Source: Thermoproteaceae archaeon
GTDB lineage: Archaea; Thermoproteota; Thermoprotei; Thermoproteales; Thermoproteaceae
NCBI GenBank assembly: GCA_015521775.1
Contig: WANN01000008.1
Location: 1-64,000, forward strand
DNA: 64,000 nucleotides
Direction of reading: 5' to 3'
Shown here: one piece after another, positions 26,041 through 33,919 of the stretch
How positions within the stretch are numbered: position 1 is the stretch's first letter
How the letters are laid out: each line of letters starts with the position of its first letter
Program-made: the position numbers and the translations under genes
The notes under the pieces: generated by a model
The model's database searches: none
Told to the model about the DNA's origin: nothing
What the model saw: only the letters and a program-made list of their open reading frames with translations

Positions 26041-26069
26041 AACAATATTTTTTAATTTGTTTTGGAGGG
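26041..26069 (+). promoter_or_regulatory. Promoter and ribosome-binding site of the sorting-substrate gene
   Basis: aacaatatttttt (26041-26053) is a TATA-like run identical over its first 10 bases to that upstream of the archaeosortase. A strong Shine-Dalgarno-like ggaggg (26064-26069) lies 6 nt before ATG 26076. A purine-rich site of this strength is uncommon in this window and suggests high expression or an internal position in a longer transcript. Confidence 0.5.
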
Positions 26070-26075
26070 AGTGGC

Positions 26076-26717
26076 ATGGCACTGATAATAATCGCGCTGC
26101 TGATGCTGCCCCTGCTGGTCTCCGCGTCGAGCACGATAGCGCTGACAGTAGGCGACAAGGACAACGAGGTTGACGGGGAACTGACCATAGTGTGCGACGG
26201 CGGGTGCACGTTGACGTGTGGGGGCTCGCCCATAGGCGTGTCCCCCGGCGACACGGTCAAGGTCGATATAGACTCTGAGAACGAGGGACTATACGTAAGC
26301 AAGGCGGGCAGCGCCATCACGATCAACGGCTATGTCGAGGAGGTCGAGAAGAACGGCGCCACTGTGTGCAGTGGGGACACGGTGCAGCTTAGCATGGCCT
26401 TCTCGTCGCTGTCCGGCAACCTCGAACTCGAGAGCGAGTCCGACGATGACAACGGTAGGCCTGTGCACCTGGTCGTCGATGGTAACGTGGTGATCAACGA
26501 TCCAGACTCGCTGGACGAGGTACAGGTAAATGTCGATCTGACGTGCACCTTCACCGTTACCCTGGGGGCCAGCAACCTGCAGTTCAACGGGTGTGGGGAC
26601 GCCATAGTCAACGGCAGCTACGTGCCCGAGGCGCCGCTCGTGGCGGTGCCGGCAATAGCGGCCTTAATCGCGCTGTTCGCAGTGGCGTACAGGAACAGGC
26701 TCGCCGCCCGCCGTTAG
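26076..26717 (+). CDS. Secreted surface protein with PEP-CTERM-like sorting signal; candidate archaeosortase substrate
   Basis: 213 residues: signal peptide (1-17, MALIIIALLMLPLLVSA), a beta-rich acidic ectodomain with six Cys (likely three disulfides) and an N-glycosylation sequon (NGS) near the tail, then a C-terminal tripartite tail. That tail has VPEAP (residues 183-187), a hydrophobic helix (LVAVPAIAALIALFAVAY) and a basic end (RNRLAARR). Short motif, helix and Arg cluster are the plan of PEP-CTERM and PGF-CTERM substrates, and VPEAP is close to bacterial VPEP. It begins 73 bp after the archaeosortase. No fold is recognisable; Ig-like is possible. The 3' end overlaps amrS by 4 bp. Confidence 0.75.
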   Translation: MALIIIALLMLPLLVSASSTIALTVGDKDNEVDGELTIVCDGGCTLTCGGSPIGVSPGDTVKVDIDSENEGLYVSKAGSAITINGYVEEVEKNGATVCSGDTVQLSMAFSSLSGNLELESESDDDNGRPVHLVVDGNVVINDPDSLDEVQVNVDLTCTFTVTLGASNLQFNGCGDAIVNGSYVPEAPLVAVPAIAALIALFAVAYRNRLAARR

Positions 26718-27820
26718 GCCTTGACGTACCTTGTGATGGTGTTTATGGGCACGTACGCGAAGCGGTTCCTCAACCTCCACGTGGGGAGCAGGCGGCCCCT
26801 TATCGGGATCTCGTTGCCGCAGTGCCTACAGTAGTACTTTCCCCCCTTCTCCACTAGGTCGACGGCCAGTATGTCGAAGCCGTACCGCTTTATTACCACG
26901 TTGCCGCACTCAGGGCAGTACGTGTGCTCGTACCTGTGGCCCGGGACGTTGCCTATGTACACGTAGCGCGCCCCTTCCCTCCTCGCCACCTCTATGTGCC
27001 TCTCCAGCGTCTCCACCGGGGTCCAGGGAAGGTCGGTCAGCTTGTAGTCCGGGTGGAACCGCAGGAAGTGTATGGGGACGTCGGGGCCCAACACGTCTAT
27101 GACCCTGCGCACAAGCCTCCGGGCGTGGTCCAGGTCGTCGCCTATCCCCGGCACTACCAGGTCCGTGATCTCCACGTGTATGCCCCTCCTCCTGAGCTCC
27201 TCTAGGGCCTGGAATATGGGCTCAGGGTCCTGCACCATTATGTACCTGCGCATGAACCTTGGGTCCGCGTTGCCCTTGAAGTCCACCGTGATGGCGTCGA
27301 GGAACTCCCCCGCGTACTCCACGGCCTCCGGGGTCAGGTAGCCGTTGGACACGAAGGTGTTGAAGTACCCCTTTCTGCGGGCCAGCACCCCCACGTCGCG
27401 GGCGTACTCGATGAATATTGTGGGCTCGTTGTACGTGTATGTGAGGCCGTGGGCCCCGTAGGCCTCGGCAAGCTCCACGGCCTTTTCCGGGGGGAGGTAC
27501 CACCCCTCCACCTTGCGGCGCTGGCTGATCTCGAAGTTCTGGCAGTAGGCGCACGCCCAGTTGCAGCCGTACGTGGCCATGGACAGGACCATGGCGCCGG
27601 GGTAGAAGTGGGTTAGGGGCTTCTTCTCTATGGGGTCCACGGCTATGGCCGATATGAGGCCGTAGTTGGCCAGGTACAGCTTGCCCCCCGTGTTGACCCT
27701 TATCCCGCAGAACCCGTGGAGCCCCTCCGGTATGCGGCACAGCCTGGCGCAGGCCGTGCACAGGGCCCTGCCCCCCTCCAGGGGCCTGTACAGGTCCGCT
27801 TCCCTGAAGGAAATCCTCAT
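26714..27820 (-). CDS. amrS: AmmeMemoRadiSam-system radical SAM protein
   Basis: Radical SAM protein related to pyruvate-formate-lyase activating enzymes; in many archaea it co-occurs with AMMECR1 and Memo, with an unknown protein or RNA modification role. CNWACAYC (CxxxCxxC) in the context MATYGCNWACAYCQNFEISQ is diagnostic. An N-terminal Cys pair region (LCTACARLCRIPEGLHGFCG) and a C-terminal zinc ribbon (CPECG and CRHCG) are present. The ATG at 27820 is about 25 nt after gatttaaataagc (27838-27848, minus strand). Its AMMECR1 and Memo partners are not in this window. It follows the PhoU-like gene by 4 bp. Confidence 0.9.
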   Translation of the reverse strand: MRISFREADLYRPLEGGRALCTACARLCRIPEGLHGFCGIRVNTGGKLYLANYGLISAIAVDPIEKKPLTHFYPGAMVLSMATYGCNWACAYCQNFEISQRRKVEGWYLPPEKAVELAEAYGAHGLTYTYNEPTIFIEYARDVGVLARRKGYFNTFVSNGYLTPEAVEYAGEFLDAITVDFKGNADPRFMRRYIMVQDPEPIFQALEELRRRGIHVEITDLVVPGIGDDLDHARRLVRRVIDVLGPDVPIHFLRFHPDYKLTDLPWTPVETLERHIEVARREGARYVYIGNVPGHRYEHTYCPECGNVVIKRYGFDILAVDLVEKGGKYYCRHCGNEIPIRGRLLPTWRLRNRFAYVPINTITRYVKA

Positions 27821-27824
27821 GTGT

Positions 27825-28712
27825 CTACACCGTTCGCTTATTTAAATCCTCTTGCACCACCCGGACGGAGTCCTTCTCGGCGACGTTCATGTCCAGGAAC
27901 ACCTCGGCCGCGTTGGCCAGGTAGTCGATAACGCGGTGTGCGTGCAGCAGCTCCACGTCGCTGAGCGCGTGTTGGGCCAGGGAGGTCCTGCACCTGGCAG
28001 CCTCGTCGAAGAACCCCAGTATTTCGGCCACGTTGTTCGTGAACACGCTTTCCGAGAAGCCGTGCGCGCAGCCCAACAACGTCACGAACACGTCCGTCTG
28101 GGGCCCCATTCTTGCAAGCTCGACGACGTGGTCCGCGGCCCTCTCTATGTGGCGGGCCAGCTGCACGTGGTGTATGCAGCGCTCGTTGGGGTACTTGTAG
28201 CACATGCGCTCTATCATGAGCCTGTACCTGTCCACCTCGTCGTCTATTGAGTCGAGGAAGGAGCTGTCCAGTTTCGGCGCCTTGACCGCGTAGTCCAACA
28301 TGAACATGAGCACGTTGAACATGCGCGAGAAGAGCTTCATCTTGTCGATCTTCACGTCGTGCACCCTGAACACTATCGTGTCTGGGCCCTCCTCCACAAT
28401 GAACATCTGGAGCCCACGCGCGAAGACCTGGACCGAGTGCCTGAAGTCCAGGGGCATGCCCCTCACCTTTAGCTCTATCATGTCGTGGCCTGTCACGTAG
28501 GCCGACACGATGAGCCTAACTGCGTGGCTCTCCGAGGGCTCGTCCAGCACTATCTCGATGCGGGTGTCCCTGGGCGGCCTGAGCACTAGCACGTCCCCGT
28601 CCCAGCTGAGGGCCACCTCGTTACCATCGGTTATGCCCCGCGACACACACCACTGTTTTGGGAGGTACACAGCGTACGACTGCCTTACCCTGAACACCTT
28701 CCTACGCTCCAT
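27825..28712 (-). CDS. AbrB-PhoU fusion, phosphate uptake regulator
   Basis: 295 residues: an N-terminal AbrB/SpoVT swapped-hairpin domain (KVFRVRQSYAVYLPKQWCVSRGI...DVLVLRPP) followed by two helical PhoU repeats (residues ~90-290). This fusion is the usual archaeal PhoU-type regulator of Pst transport. ATG 28712 lies about 25 nt after gttatatct (28733-28742, minus strand); the longer upstream frame has no similarity. It is about 6.8 kb from pstSCA, on the same strand, not in the same operon. Confidence 0.85.
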   Translation of the reverse strand: MERRKVFRVRQSYAVYLPKQWCVSRGITDGNEVALSWDGDVLVLRPPRDTRIEIVLDEPSESHAVRLIVSAYVTGHDMIELKVRGMPLDFRHSVQVFARGLQMFIVEEGPDTIVFRVHDVKIDKMKLFSRMFNVLMFMLDYAVKAPKLDSSFLDSIDDEVDRYRLMIERMCYKYPNERCIHHVQLARHIERAADHVVELARMGPQTDVFVTLLGCAHGFSESVFTNNVAEILGFFDEAARCRTSLAQHALSDVELLHAHRVIDYLANAAEVFLDMNVAEKDSVRVVQEDLNKRTV

Positions 28713-28755
28713 TTTGATTGACTGGCAATGTCCAGATATAACTGTTAGTCCGCCG

Positions 28756-29871
28756 TCACCGCAAGCGTAGCGATGCCGCAGCGAGCGGGAGGGCGGTAAG
28801 GGACAGGGCCGCAGCGAGCGCGAACATGTGGGTAGGCGACAGGGCTGCGTATATTCCCCCGCCGAGTAGGGGCCCAATGATCCTCCCCATGGACGAGGAG
28901 GCTTGGACGAGGCCCATGGTTGTCCCCCTGAGGTTCTGTGGGGCCATCTTGCTGGCCATGGAGAAAAGCGTGGGCATGGCCAGGCCGGCCCCCATGGATA
29001 TGGCCAGCAGCGACGCGAGTAGTTGGGCCAGGTGCCCAGCGTAGGGCAACGTCAGCAGGCCCACGGCCAGAGTTGTGGTGCCGAGTGAGGCCAGCGCGCC
29101 GTCGCTGGCCCGTTTGCTGAGCCCCCTAATGAGGACGCCTTGCACAAGCGCCGTGACCGCGCCCATGTACATGAAGGCGAGGCCGAGGCCCGCCTGCGAG
29201 AGCCCCACGGAGAACGCCCCGTAATAGGGGAACAGCGCCTCGAACTGGGAAAACGCGGTGTAGAACGTCAGCACCGCGCCGAGCAGAAGCACCAGGGACA
29301 GGCCGACCCTGGGCCTCATGGGCCCCGATGGGGCCGCCGAGACGCTCGGCAACGCGGTCGACGCCGCGGCCGAGGCCAGGGACAGGGCCGCTGCGAGGTA
29401 CAGCGGTGCACGGGTCCCAAGGGCGCCGAGGAGTCCCCCTATGGCGGGGCCCAGGACGAAGCCCAGGCCGAACATTGCGCCGAAGGCGCCCATGGCGCCG
29501 GTCCTCTCCCTGTGCCCGGTCAGGTCCGCCACCATTGCCTGCACGGCGGATATGGTTCCCCCTCCGAGGCCGCCCAGGGCCCTGGAGGCTATGGCCGATG
29601 GCACGTCCCAGGAAAGGGCGAACATGAGGTGTCCCACCCCCATGATCGCTGTCCCTATAGTTATCACGCGTGCCCGACCGAGCCTGTCCGACACGAGGCC
29701 CCACAGGGGGGCCGAGGCCAGTTGGCCTATTGCGAACGTGGAGACCAACGCGCCCTGCACGGTGGGGTCACCGCCTATCTCGGCCACGATGAAGGGAACC
29801 ACCGGTATCACTATGGTGAACCCCAGCATGTTCACGAAGGTGACGAGCAGCAGCACCCTCATCGCGTGCAC
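28756..29871 (-). CDS. Major facilitator superfamily transporter (drug/metabolite exporter type)
   Basis: About 371 residues with 12 predicted helices. The loop between helices 2 and 3 has the MFS signature GLVSDRLGRARV, and motif C of drug antiporters appears as GLGFVLGPAIGG. Start GTG 29871 is about 25 nt after cgctttaagcc (29890-29899, minus strand); an ATG three codons further in is possible. The substrate cannot be told. It lies 40 bp downstream of the KaiC-like gene, on the same strand but with its own promoter. Confidence 0.87.
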   Translation of the reverse strand: MHAMRVLLLVTFVNMLGFTIVIPVVPFIVAEIGGDPTVQGALVSTFAIGQLASAPLWGLVSDRLGRARVITIGTAIMGVGHLMFALSWDVPSAIASRALGGLGGGTISAVQAMVADLTGHRERTGAMGAFGAMFGLGFVLGPAIGGLLGALGTRAPLYLAAALSLASAAASTALPSVSAAPSGPMRPRVGLSLVLLLGAVLTFYTAFSQFEALFPYYGAFSVGLSQAGLGLAFMYMGAVTALVQGVLIRGLSKRASDGALASLGTTTLAVGLLTLPYAGHLAQLLASLLAISMGAGLAMPTLFSMASKMAPQNLRGTTMGLVQASSSMGRIIGPLLGGGIYAALSPTHMFALAAALSLTALPLAAASLRLR

Positions 29872-29911
29872 GGGGGACCACGGACACGGCTTAAAGCGTT
29901 TTTCGTTCCCG

Positions 29912-31111
29912 CTATATCCTTTCAAAGACCACCCTGCGGCCCCTCACAGAGTACCTCAACTTTAGGGGTCCCAGGAAGTTGGGCGTCTTCCTGATCACCA
30001 GGTGCCTATTGGTAAATATGAATATGTAGTCGACGAGTCCGCCCAGGTTTTCGGCCAGCCTATTCCATATCCTTATCGAGTTAAACACGGGGACTGTTAC
30101 GGCCCTGTCGCCCACTAGGTCCCTGTACAGGGACACGGCCCTGTAAATCATCTGCCTACCCACCAGGGGAACCACTATCTCGTAGTTGTCGGCCACGTGA
30201 AGTGTGTAGTTGCCGTCCGTGACTAGGGACGCCGACTTGTACCACCAGCCCACCGACATGTGTTCCTCCACAGGGTGGAAGAGCCACGTTATGTTGGGAT
30301 TGTCCACCCTTGCGCCTAGCTGCTCCGCGAACACCATAAAAGTGGGGAACTTGTAGTGGTGGTGATACAGGACCTTGTACCCCTTCTCGGCCACTGCTAT
30401 CGCTGTGAGGACGAGGAGCTTGCTGGCTATGCCGGTTGGGGGGCCGGCGACGGCCACTATTGACCCGACCTCCACGCCGCCCCCAAGGACGTCGTCAACC
30501 TCGGGGGCGCCAGTGGTTATCCTGTCCCCTCTAATGCCCAGGGGCGTGCCCCTCGGCGTGAAGAACACTATACCCCTGCCCTCCACTATGTCGAAGTACA
30601 CCAGGTGCATGTGGGTGGGGTAGCCGCGCGTCTTCACTATGCGCATCTCCCTGACAAGGGAAAAGCCCCTCACGAATTTGTACCTCAGCTCTACGAGGTT
30701 GTCCGCAATGTAGTCTATCGGAGAGGTGTCGAGGCCCTCCTTTATGGTCAGAAGCGGCGTCACCGATGCGAGGCCCTTGTGTAGGACCAGGTGTGAGAAG
30801 CGGCGCTCGTCCTCCACGTTCAACGCGTTGACGCCGTCCACAACCACTATGTCGGGCCTCTTGTCGGCGATCTTCTCCACCAGGTAGTCCGCTATGATCC
30901 CGTCGCCGAGGGACGGAAGGTCGTATATGTACGTGGGCTCGCATAGGCCCAGCTGCTTCAGCTTGGCCCTAAGCCTCTCCCGCTCCTCGTAAAAGGTGAA
31001 CCACACGATCCTACCATAATTGCAGGCCACAGTGGCGGCCAGAGTCGTCTTTCCCGAGCCCGGCAAACCCTTGATCACCGACAGGCCCTCGCCGAAAAAA
31101 TCGAGTGACAC
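29912..31111 (-). CDS. KaiC/RAD55-like two-domain RecA-family ATPase
   Basis: 399 residues in two RecA-like domains. The first has an intact Walker A (GLPGSGKTT, residues 15-23) and Walker B (DIVVVDGVN). The second starts near residue 190 (RITTGAPEVDDVLGGGVEVGSIVAVAG) but its P-loop reads GPPTGIASK, without the GK[ST], so it is probably inactive. The GxPExDxxLGGG entry to the second domain is the KaiC-family signature. Such archaeal ATPases are often tied to motility, signalling or archaellum-like control. Start GTG 31111 is about 25 nt after ccttaaaatata (31130-31142). No partner is evident. Confidence 0.82.
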   Translation of the reverse strand: MSLDFFGEGLSVIKGLPGSGKTTLAATVACNYGRIVWFTFYEERERLRAKLKQLGLCEPTYIYDLPSLGDGIIADYLVEKIADKRPDIVVVDGVNALNVEDERRFSHLVLHKGLASVTPLLTIKEGLDTSPIDYIADNLVELRYKFVRGFSLVREMRIVKTRGYPTHMHLVYFDIVEGRGIVFFTPRGTPLGIRGDRITTGAPEVDDVLGGGVEVGSIVAVAGPPTGIASKLLVLTAIAVAEKGYKVLYHHHYKFPTFMVFAEQLGARVDNPNITWLFHPVEEHMSVGWWYKSASLVTDGNYTLHVADNYEIVVPLVGRQMIYRAVSLYRDLVGDRAVTVPVFNSIRIWNRLAENLGGLVDYIFIFTNRHLVIRKTPNFLGPLKLRYSVRGRRVVFERI

Positions 31112-31245
31112 GGTGACCGCTACGCCTTGTATATTTTAAGGTTTCTTCCTCTTGGCATAACACGTGTATATAATGGGTTAACCACTCAAGAAATGTAAAG
31201 CGTTATGGGCCAACACCAATATTAACCTAGCCGCTCCCCAACGGC

Positions 31246-31458
31246 ATGGTCAGGATCGAATTCGTGAGGGAGCGCGGCACGGTGACCGTTAAGGTGGACC
31301 TCGGGGGGACACACGCTGTTGCCATAGGCCCCGTGAACGACCTGCCCCGAGTTTTCTCCGTGTTGGCCGAGCAGCTCTATGCGCTGCGGGCGGACCCCCA
31401 CGCAATTGCCGAGGTGGCCAGGGCCCTGTACAGGTATGAGGAAGGTGGGGGTGCCTAG
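31246..31458 (+). CDS. Small uncharacterised protein
   Basis: 70 residues, a beta-rich start (RIEFVRERGTVTVKVDLGG) followed by two helices. I do not recognise the family. ATG 31246 is about 25 nt after a TATA-like caatattaacc (31214-31223), good evidence that it is a real gene. Its stop overlaps that of ubiA by 4 bp tail to tail. Confidence 0.55.
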   Translation: MVRIEFVRERGTVTVKVDLGGTHAVAIGPVNDLPRVFSVLAEQLYALRADPHAIAEVARALYRYEEGGGA

Positions 31459-32345
31459 GCCCCCAACAGCACTGCCAGAGACGTGCCGAGCCCCACCACC
31501 ACGCCCACGTAGAGATTCGCGTTGAACGACTCCATTATCCGTCCCCGGTACGCCAGCAGCTGCCCGTACGCCAATATGGCCGCCGCGATGAGGGACGATG
31601 CAAGGGCCAGCGCGCCCAGGCCAAGCGCCTCCCGTATGAAGAACGCCGCTGCGGCCGCGTGGAACAGCAACGAGGCCGCCTTAGCTGCCCCCACGCCGAA
31701 ACATGCGGGGACGCTCTTGACGCCGAACCTCCTGTCGAAATCCCTATCAAGTATCGAGTACGTCATGTCGAACCCGGCGACCCATAATGCAGACCCTATC
31801 ACGTAATTCCACGGCACCTTCTCCATAACAATATATATATCGTCCCTAGGCCACACGGCTATGGCCCCGCCTATGGGTATGAGGGCGAACACGGCGCCTA
31901 GGTGCAGGTGCGGGAAGCAGTGCACCCTCTTGGCGTACGGATACGCGTATACTATGGCCAGGTACAGCGGCGCCAAGAAAAGCGGGAGGGGGCCCAGCAA
32001 CGCCGCCGATGCCGTGAAGGCGGCCGCTCCCAGGACCGCGGTGAGGTACGCCCCCCTGAGGCTCACCCTGCCGACTATGAGGGGCCTCGCGGCGGTCCTG
32101 GGGTTGGCAGCGTCTATGTCCCTGTCCGCTATGTTGTTCCAGGCCATCCCGAACGACCTCAGGCCAAGCACGGCTAGGCCTATAAGCAGCGCCGTGTCCC
32201 ACCCGATTGCGCCTCCGGCCGATATGAGGGCGGCCGCGTACGCGAAGGGCACGCTGAAAAGCGTGTGGCCCACCCTGAGAAACCTGCCGTACTCGACCAA
32301 CACGGCCACGGGCCTGGGCACGTGCCGGGGATGTGGGCCGCCCAT
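31455..32345 (-). CDS. ubiA: UbiA-family prenyltransferase (4-hydroxybenzoate/MqnP type)
   Basis: Integral-membrane aromatic prenyltransferase (296 residues, about eight to nine helices) that attaches an isoprenoid tail to a quinone precursor. The first Asp-rich motif is NNIADRDIDAANPRTAARPL; the second is YSILDRDFDRRFGVKSVP. This pattern matches 4-hydroxybenzoate or MqnP prenyltransferases rather than heme O or geranylgeranylglyceryl-phosphate synthases. It starts 8 bp after the UbiD-like gene, so the two likely act in sequence in menaquinone-type synthesis feeding the anaerobic respiratory enzymes. Confidence 0.9.
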   Translation of the reverse strand: MGGPHPRHVPRPVAVLVEYGRFLRVGHTLFSVPFAYAAALISAGGAIGWDTALLIGLAVLGLRSFGMAWNNIADRDIDAANPRTAARPLIVGRVSLRGAYLTAVLGAAAFTASAALLGPLPLFLAPLYLAIVYAYPYAKRVHCFPHLHLGAVFALIPIGGAIAVWPRDDIYIVMEKVPWNYVIGSALWVAGFDMTYSILDRDFDRRFGVKSVPACFGVGAAKAASLLFHAAAAAFFIREALGLGALALASSLIAAAILAYGQLLAYRGRIMESFNANLYVGVVVGLGTSLAVLLGA

Positions 32346-32353
32346 GCCGCACG

Positions 32354-33793
32354 TCAGGGAAAGTACTCCGACCAGCGCCTATCCACTAGGCTGACCGTTT
32401 CCGGGTCCGCCTCGACTTCCTCGGGCCACTCCTTCCCATGCATCTCCTCGGGCAGCTTGCGCGTGGCGTCTATGCCGAGCTTGGACCCGTACCCAACCCA
32501 CGGGGTCGAGTGGTCCAACACGTCGGCATGGGTGCCCGGCACCACCACGACGTCCCTCTGGGGGTCCACCGTGCTGGAAACCGCGTATATGACCTGGTCC
32601 ATGTCATGCACGTTAACGTCCGCGTCAACCACAATGATGATCTTCGTCAGCGCCATCTGTCCCAGACCCCATAGCCCCATCATCACCTTTTTTGCGTGTC
32701 CCGGGTAACGCTTCCGTATCGATACCACGGCGAGGCCCTGGAAGAGCCCGTGGGGAGGCAGGTTCATGTCCACAATCTCCGGCATGAGGAACCTTAGGAC
32801 CGGGAGGAATATCCGTTCGGCGGCCTTGCCGAGCCACGCGTCTTCCAGGGGGGGCTTGCCCACGACGGTCCCATAGTAGATTGGGTCCCTCCTCATGGTA
32901 ATCGTCTCAACCTCGAACATGGGGTACGGCGCTGGGGGAGTGTAGTAGCCGAAGTGGTCCCCGAACGGCCCCTCCTCCATCCTCTTCCAGGGGTACGCCC
33001 TACCCTCGACCACCACCTCGGCGTTCGCGGGGACATAGAGGTCGGACGACTCGCACCTAACCACCTCCACGCCGCGCCCCCGCACCATCCCAGCGAAGAG
33101 GATCTCGTCGAGGGGATACGGGGTTGGGAGCACCCCCGATATCATGGTGGCCGGGTCGCCGCCTATGACCACGGCCACGTCTATGCCGTCCCTCACCTTC
33201 TCGCTGGACTCGGCCCCCCTCTTGTGGATCTGCCAGTGCATGAGGGCCCTCTTCCCGCCCAGGAGCTGGATCCTGTAGACGCCTATATTAGTGACGCCCT
33301 TCTCGGGGTCCCTAGTGAAGACCAGGCCATACGTGATGTAGCGCCCCGCGTCCTTGGGCCACGTCTTGAACGCCGGAAGCACGTCAAAAGTAGCCTTGTC
33401 GCCCTCCAGAACGACCTCCTTCACGGGGGCGTTACGTACCTGGCGCGGCATGTACTTGGCCATGCCCATGGCCTCCCTGAACCCCTTCAGCTTGTCCAGG
33501 AAGCCGAGGGGGGGCGGGGCCGATGCAAGCGCCATGAGCCTTTCGCCGATCTCCTCGGGCCTATTGGTCCCAAGGGCCCAGAGCACCCTCTGGTACGTCC
33601 CGAAGATGTTCCCCGCTATCCTCCACCCCGGATAGCCCTCAACGTTCTCGAAGAGTACCGCGGGGCCGCCACTGTACGCCAACCTCCTGATGATCTCCGG
33701 CACTTCCAGTATGGGGGTGACGCGGGCCTTCACCCGCCTAAGCTGGCCCCTGTCCTCGAGAAAGGCTATGAACTCCCTTAGGTCCGAGAACAC
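32354..33793 (-). CDS. ubiD: UbiD-family prenylated-FMN decarboxylase
   Basis: Non-oxidative aromatic acid decarboxylase, 479 residues. It begins with DLREFIAFLEDRGQLRRVKARV and carries the family blocks YPGWRIAGNIFGT, GDHFGYYTPPAPYPMFEV and IVVDADVNVHDMDQVIYAVSS. It needs prenyl-FMN from a UbiX enzyme not seen here. Start GTG 33793 lies about 25-28 nt after gtttatattgg (33816-33826, minus strand). It is in tandem with ubiA, which supports a role in quinone synthesis, although other aromatic acids remain possible. Confidence 0.9.
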   Translation of the reverse strand: MFSDLREFIAFLEDRGQLRRVKARVTPILEVPEIIRRLAYSGGPAVLFENVEGYPGWRIAGNIFGTYQRVLWALGTNRPEEIGERLMALASAPPPLGFLDKLKGFREAMGMAKYMPRQVRNAPVKEVVLEGDKATFDVLPAFKTWPKDAGRYITYGLVFTRDPEKGVTNIGVYRIQLLGGKRALMHWQIHKRGAESSEKVRDGIDVAVVIGGDPATMISGVLPTPYPLDEILFAGMVRGRGVEVVRCESSDLYVPANAEVVVEGRAYPWKRMEEGPFGDHFGYYTPPAPYPMFEVETITMRRDPIYYGTVVGKPPLEDAWLGKAAERIFLPVLRFLMPEIVDMNLPPHGLFQGLAVVSIRKRYPGHAKKVMMGLWGLGQMALTKIIIVVDADVNVHDMDQVIYAVSSTVDPQRDVVVVPGTHADVLDHSTPWVGYGSKLGIDATRKLPEEMHGKEWPEEVEADPETVSLVDRRWSEYFP

Positions 33794-33919
33794 TGGGTTC
33801 CCACGTATCTACCAATATAAACTAAGCGTCGCCCAGGGGCCCACCCCTCTTGGGAGCCGCGTCCCCCAGTAATGTGCGTGGGCCGCATGCCGTCCCCTGC
33901 CACCTCCCGCAAGCGCCCT

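Noticed and set aside
32630-32700. TGATGA and CTGA elements on the minus strand resembling a C/D box RNA
   Set aside because: They fall inside the ubiD coding sequence, encode conserved residues (VMMGLWGLGQMAL), and no second box pair with correct spacing is present.
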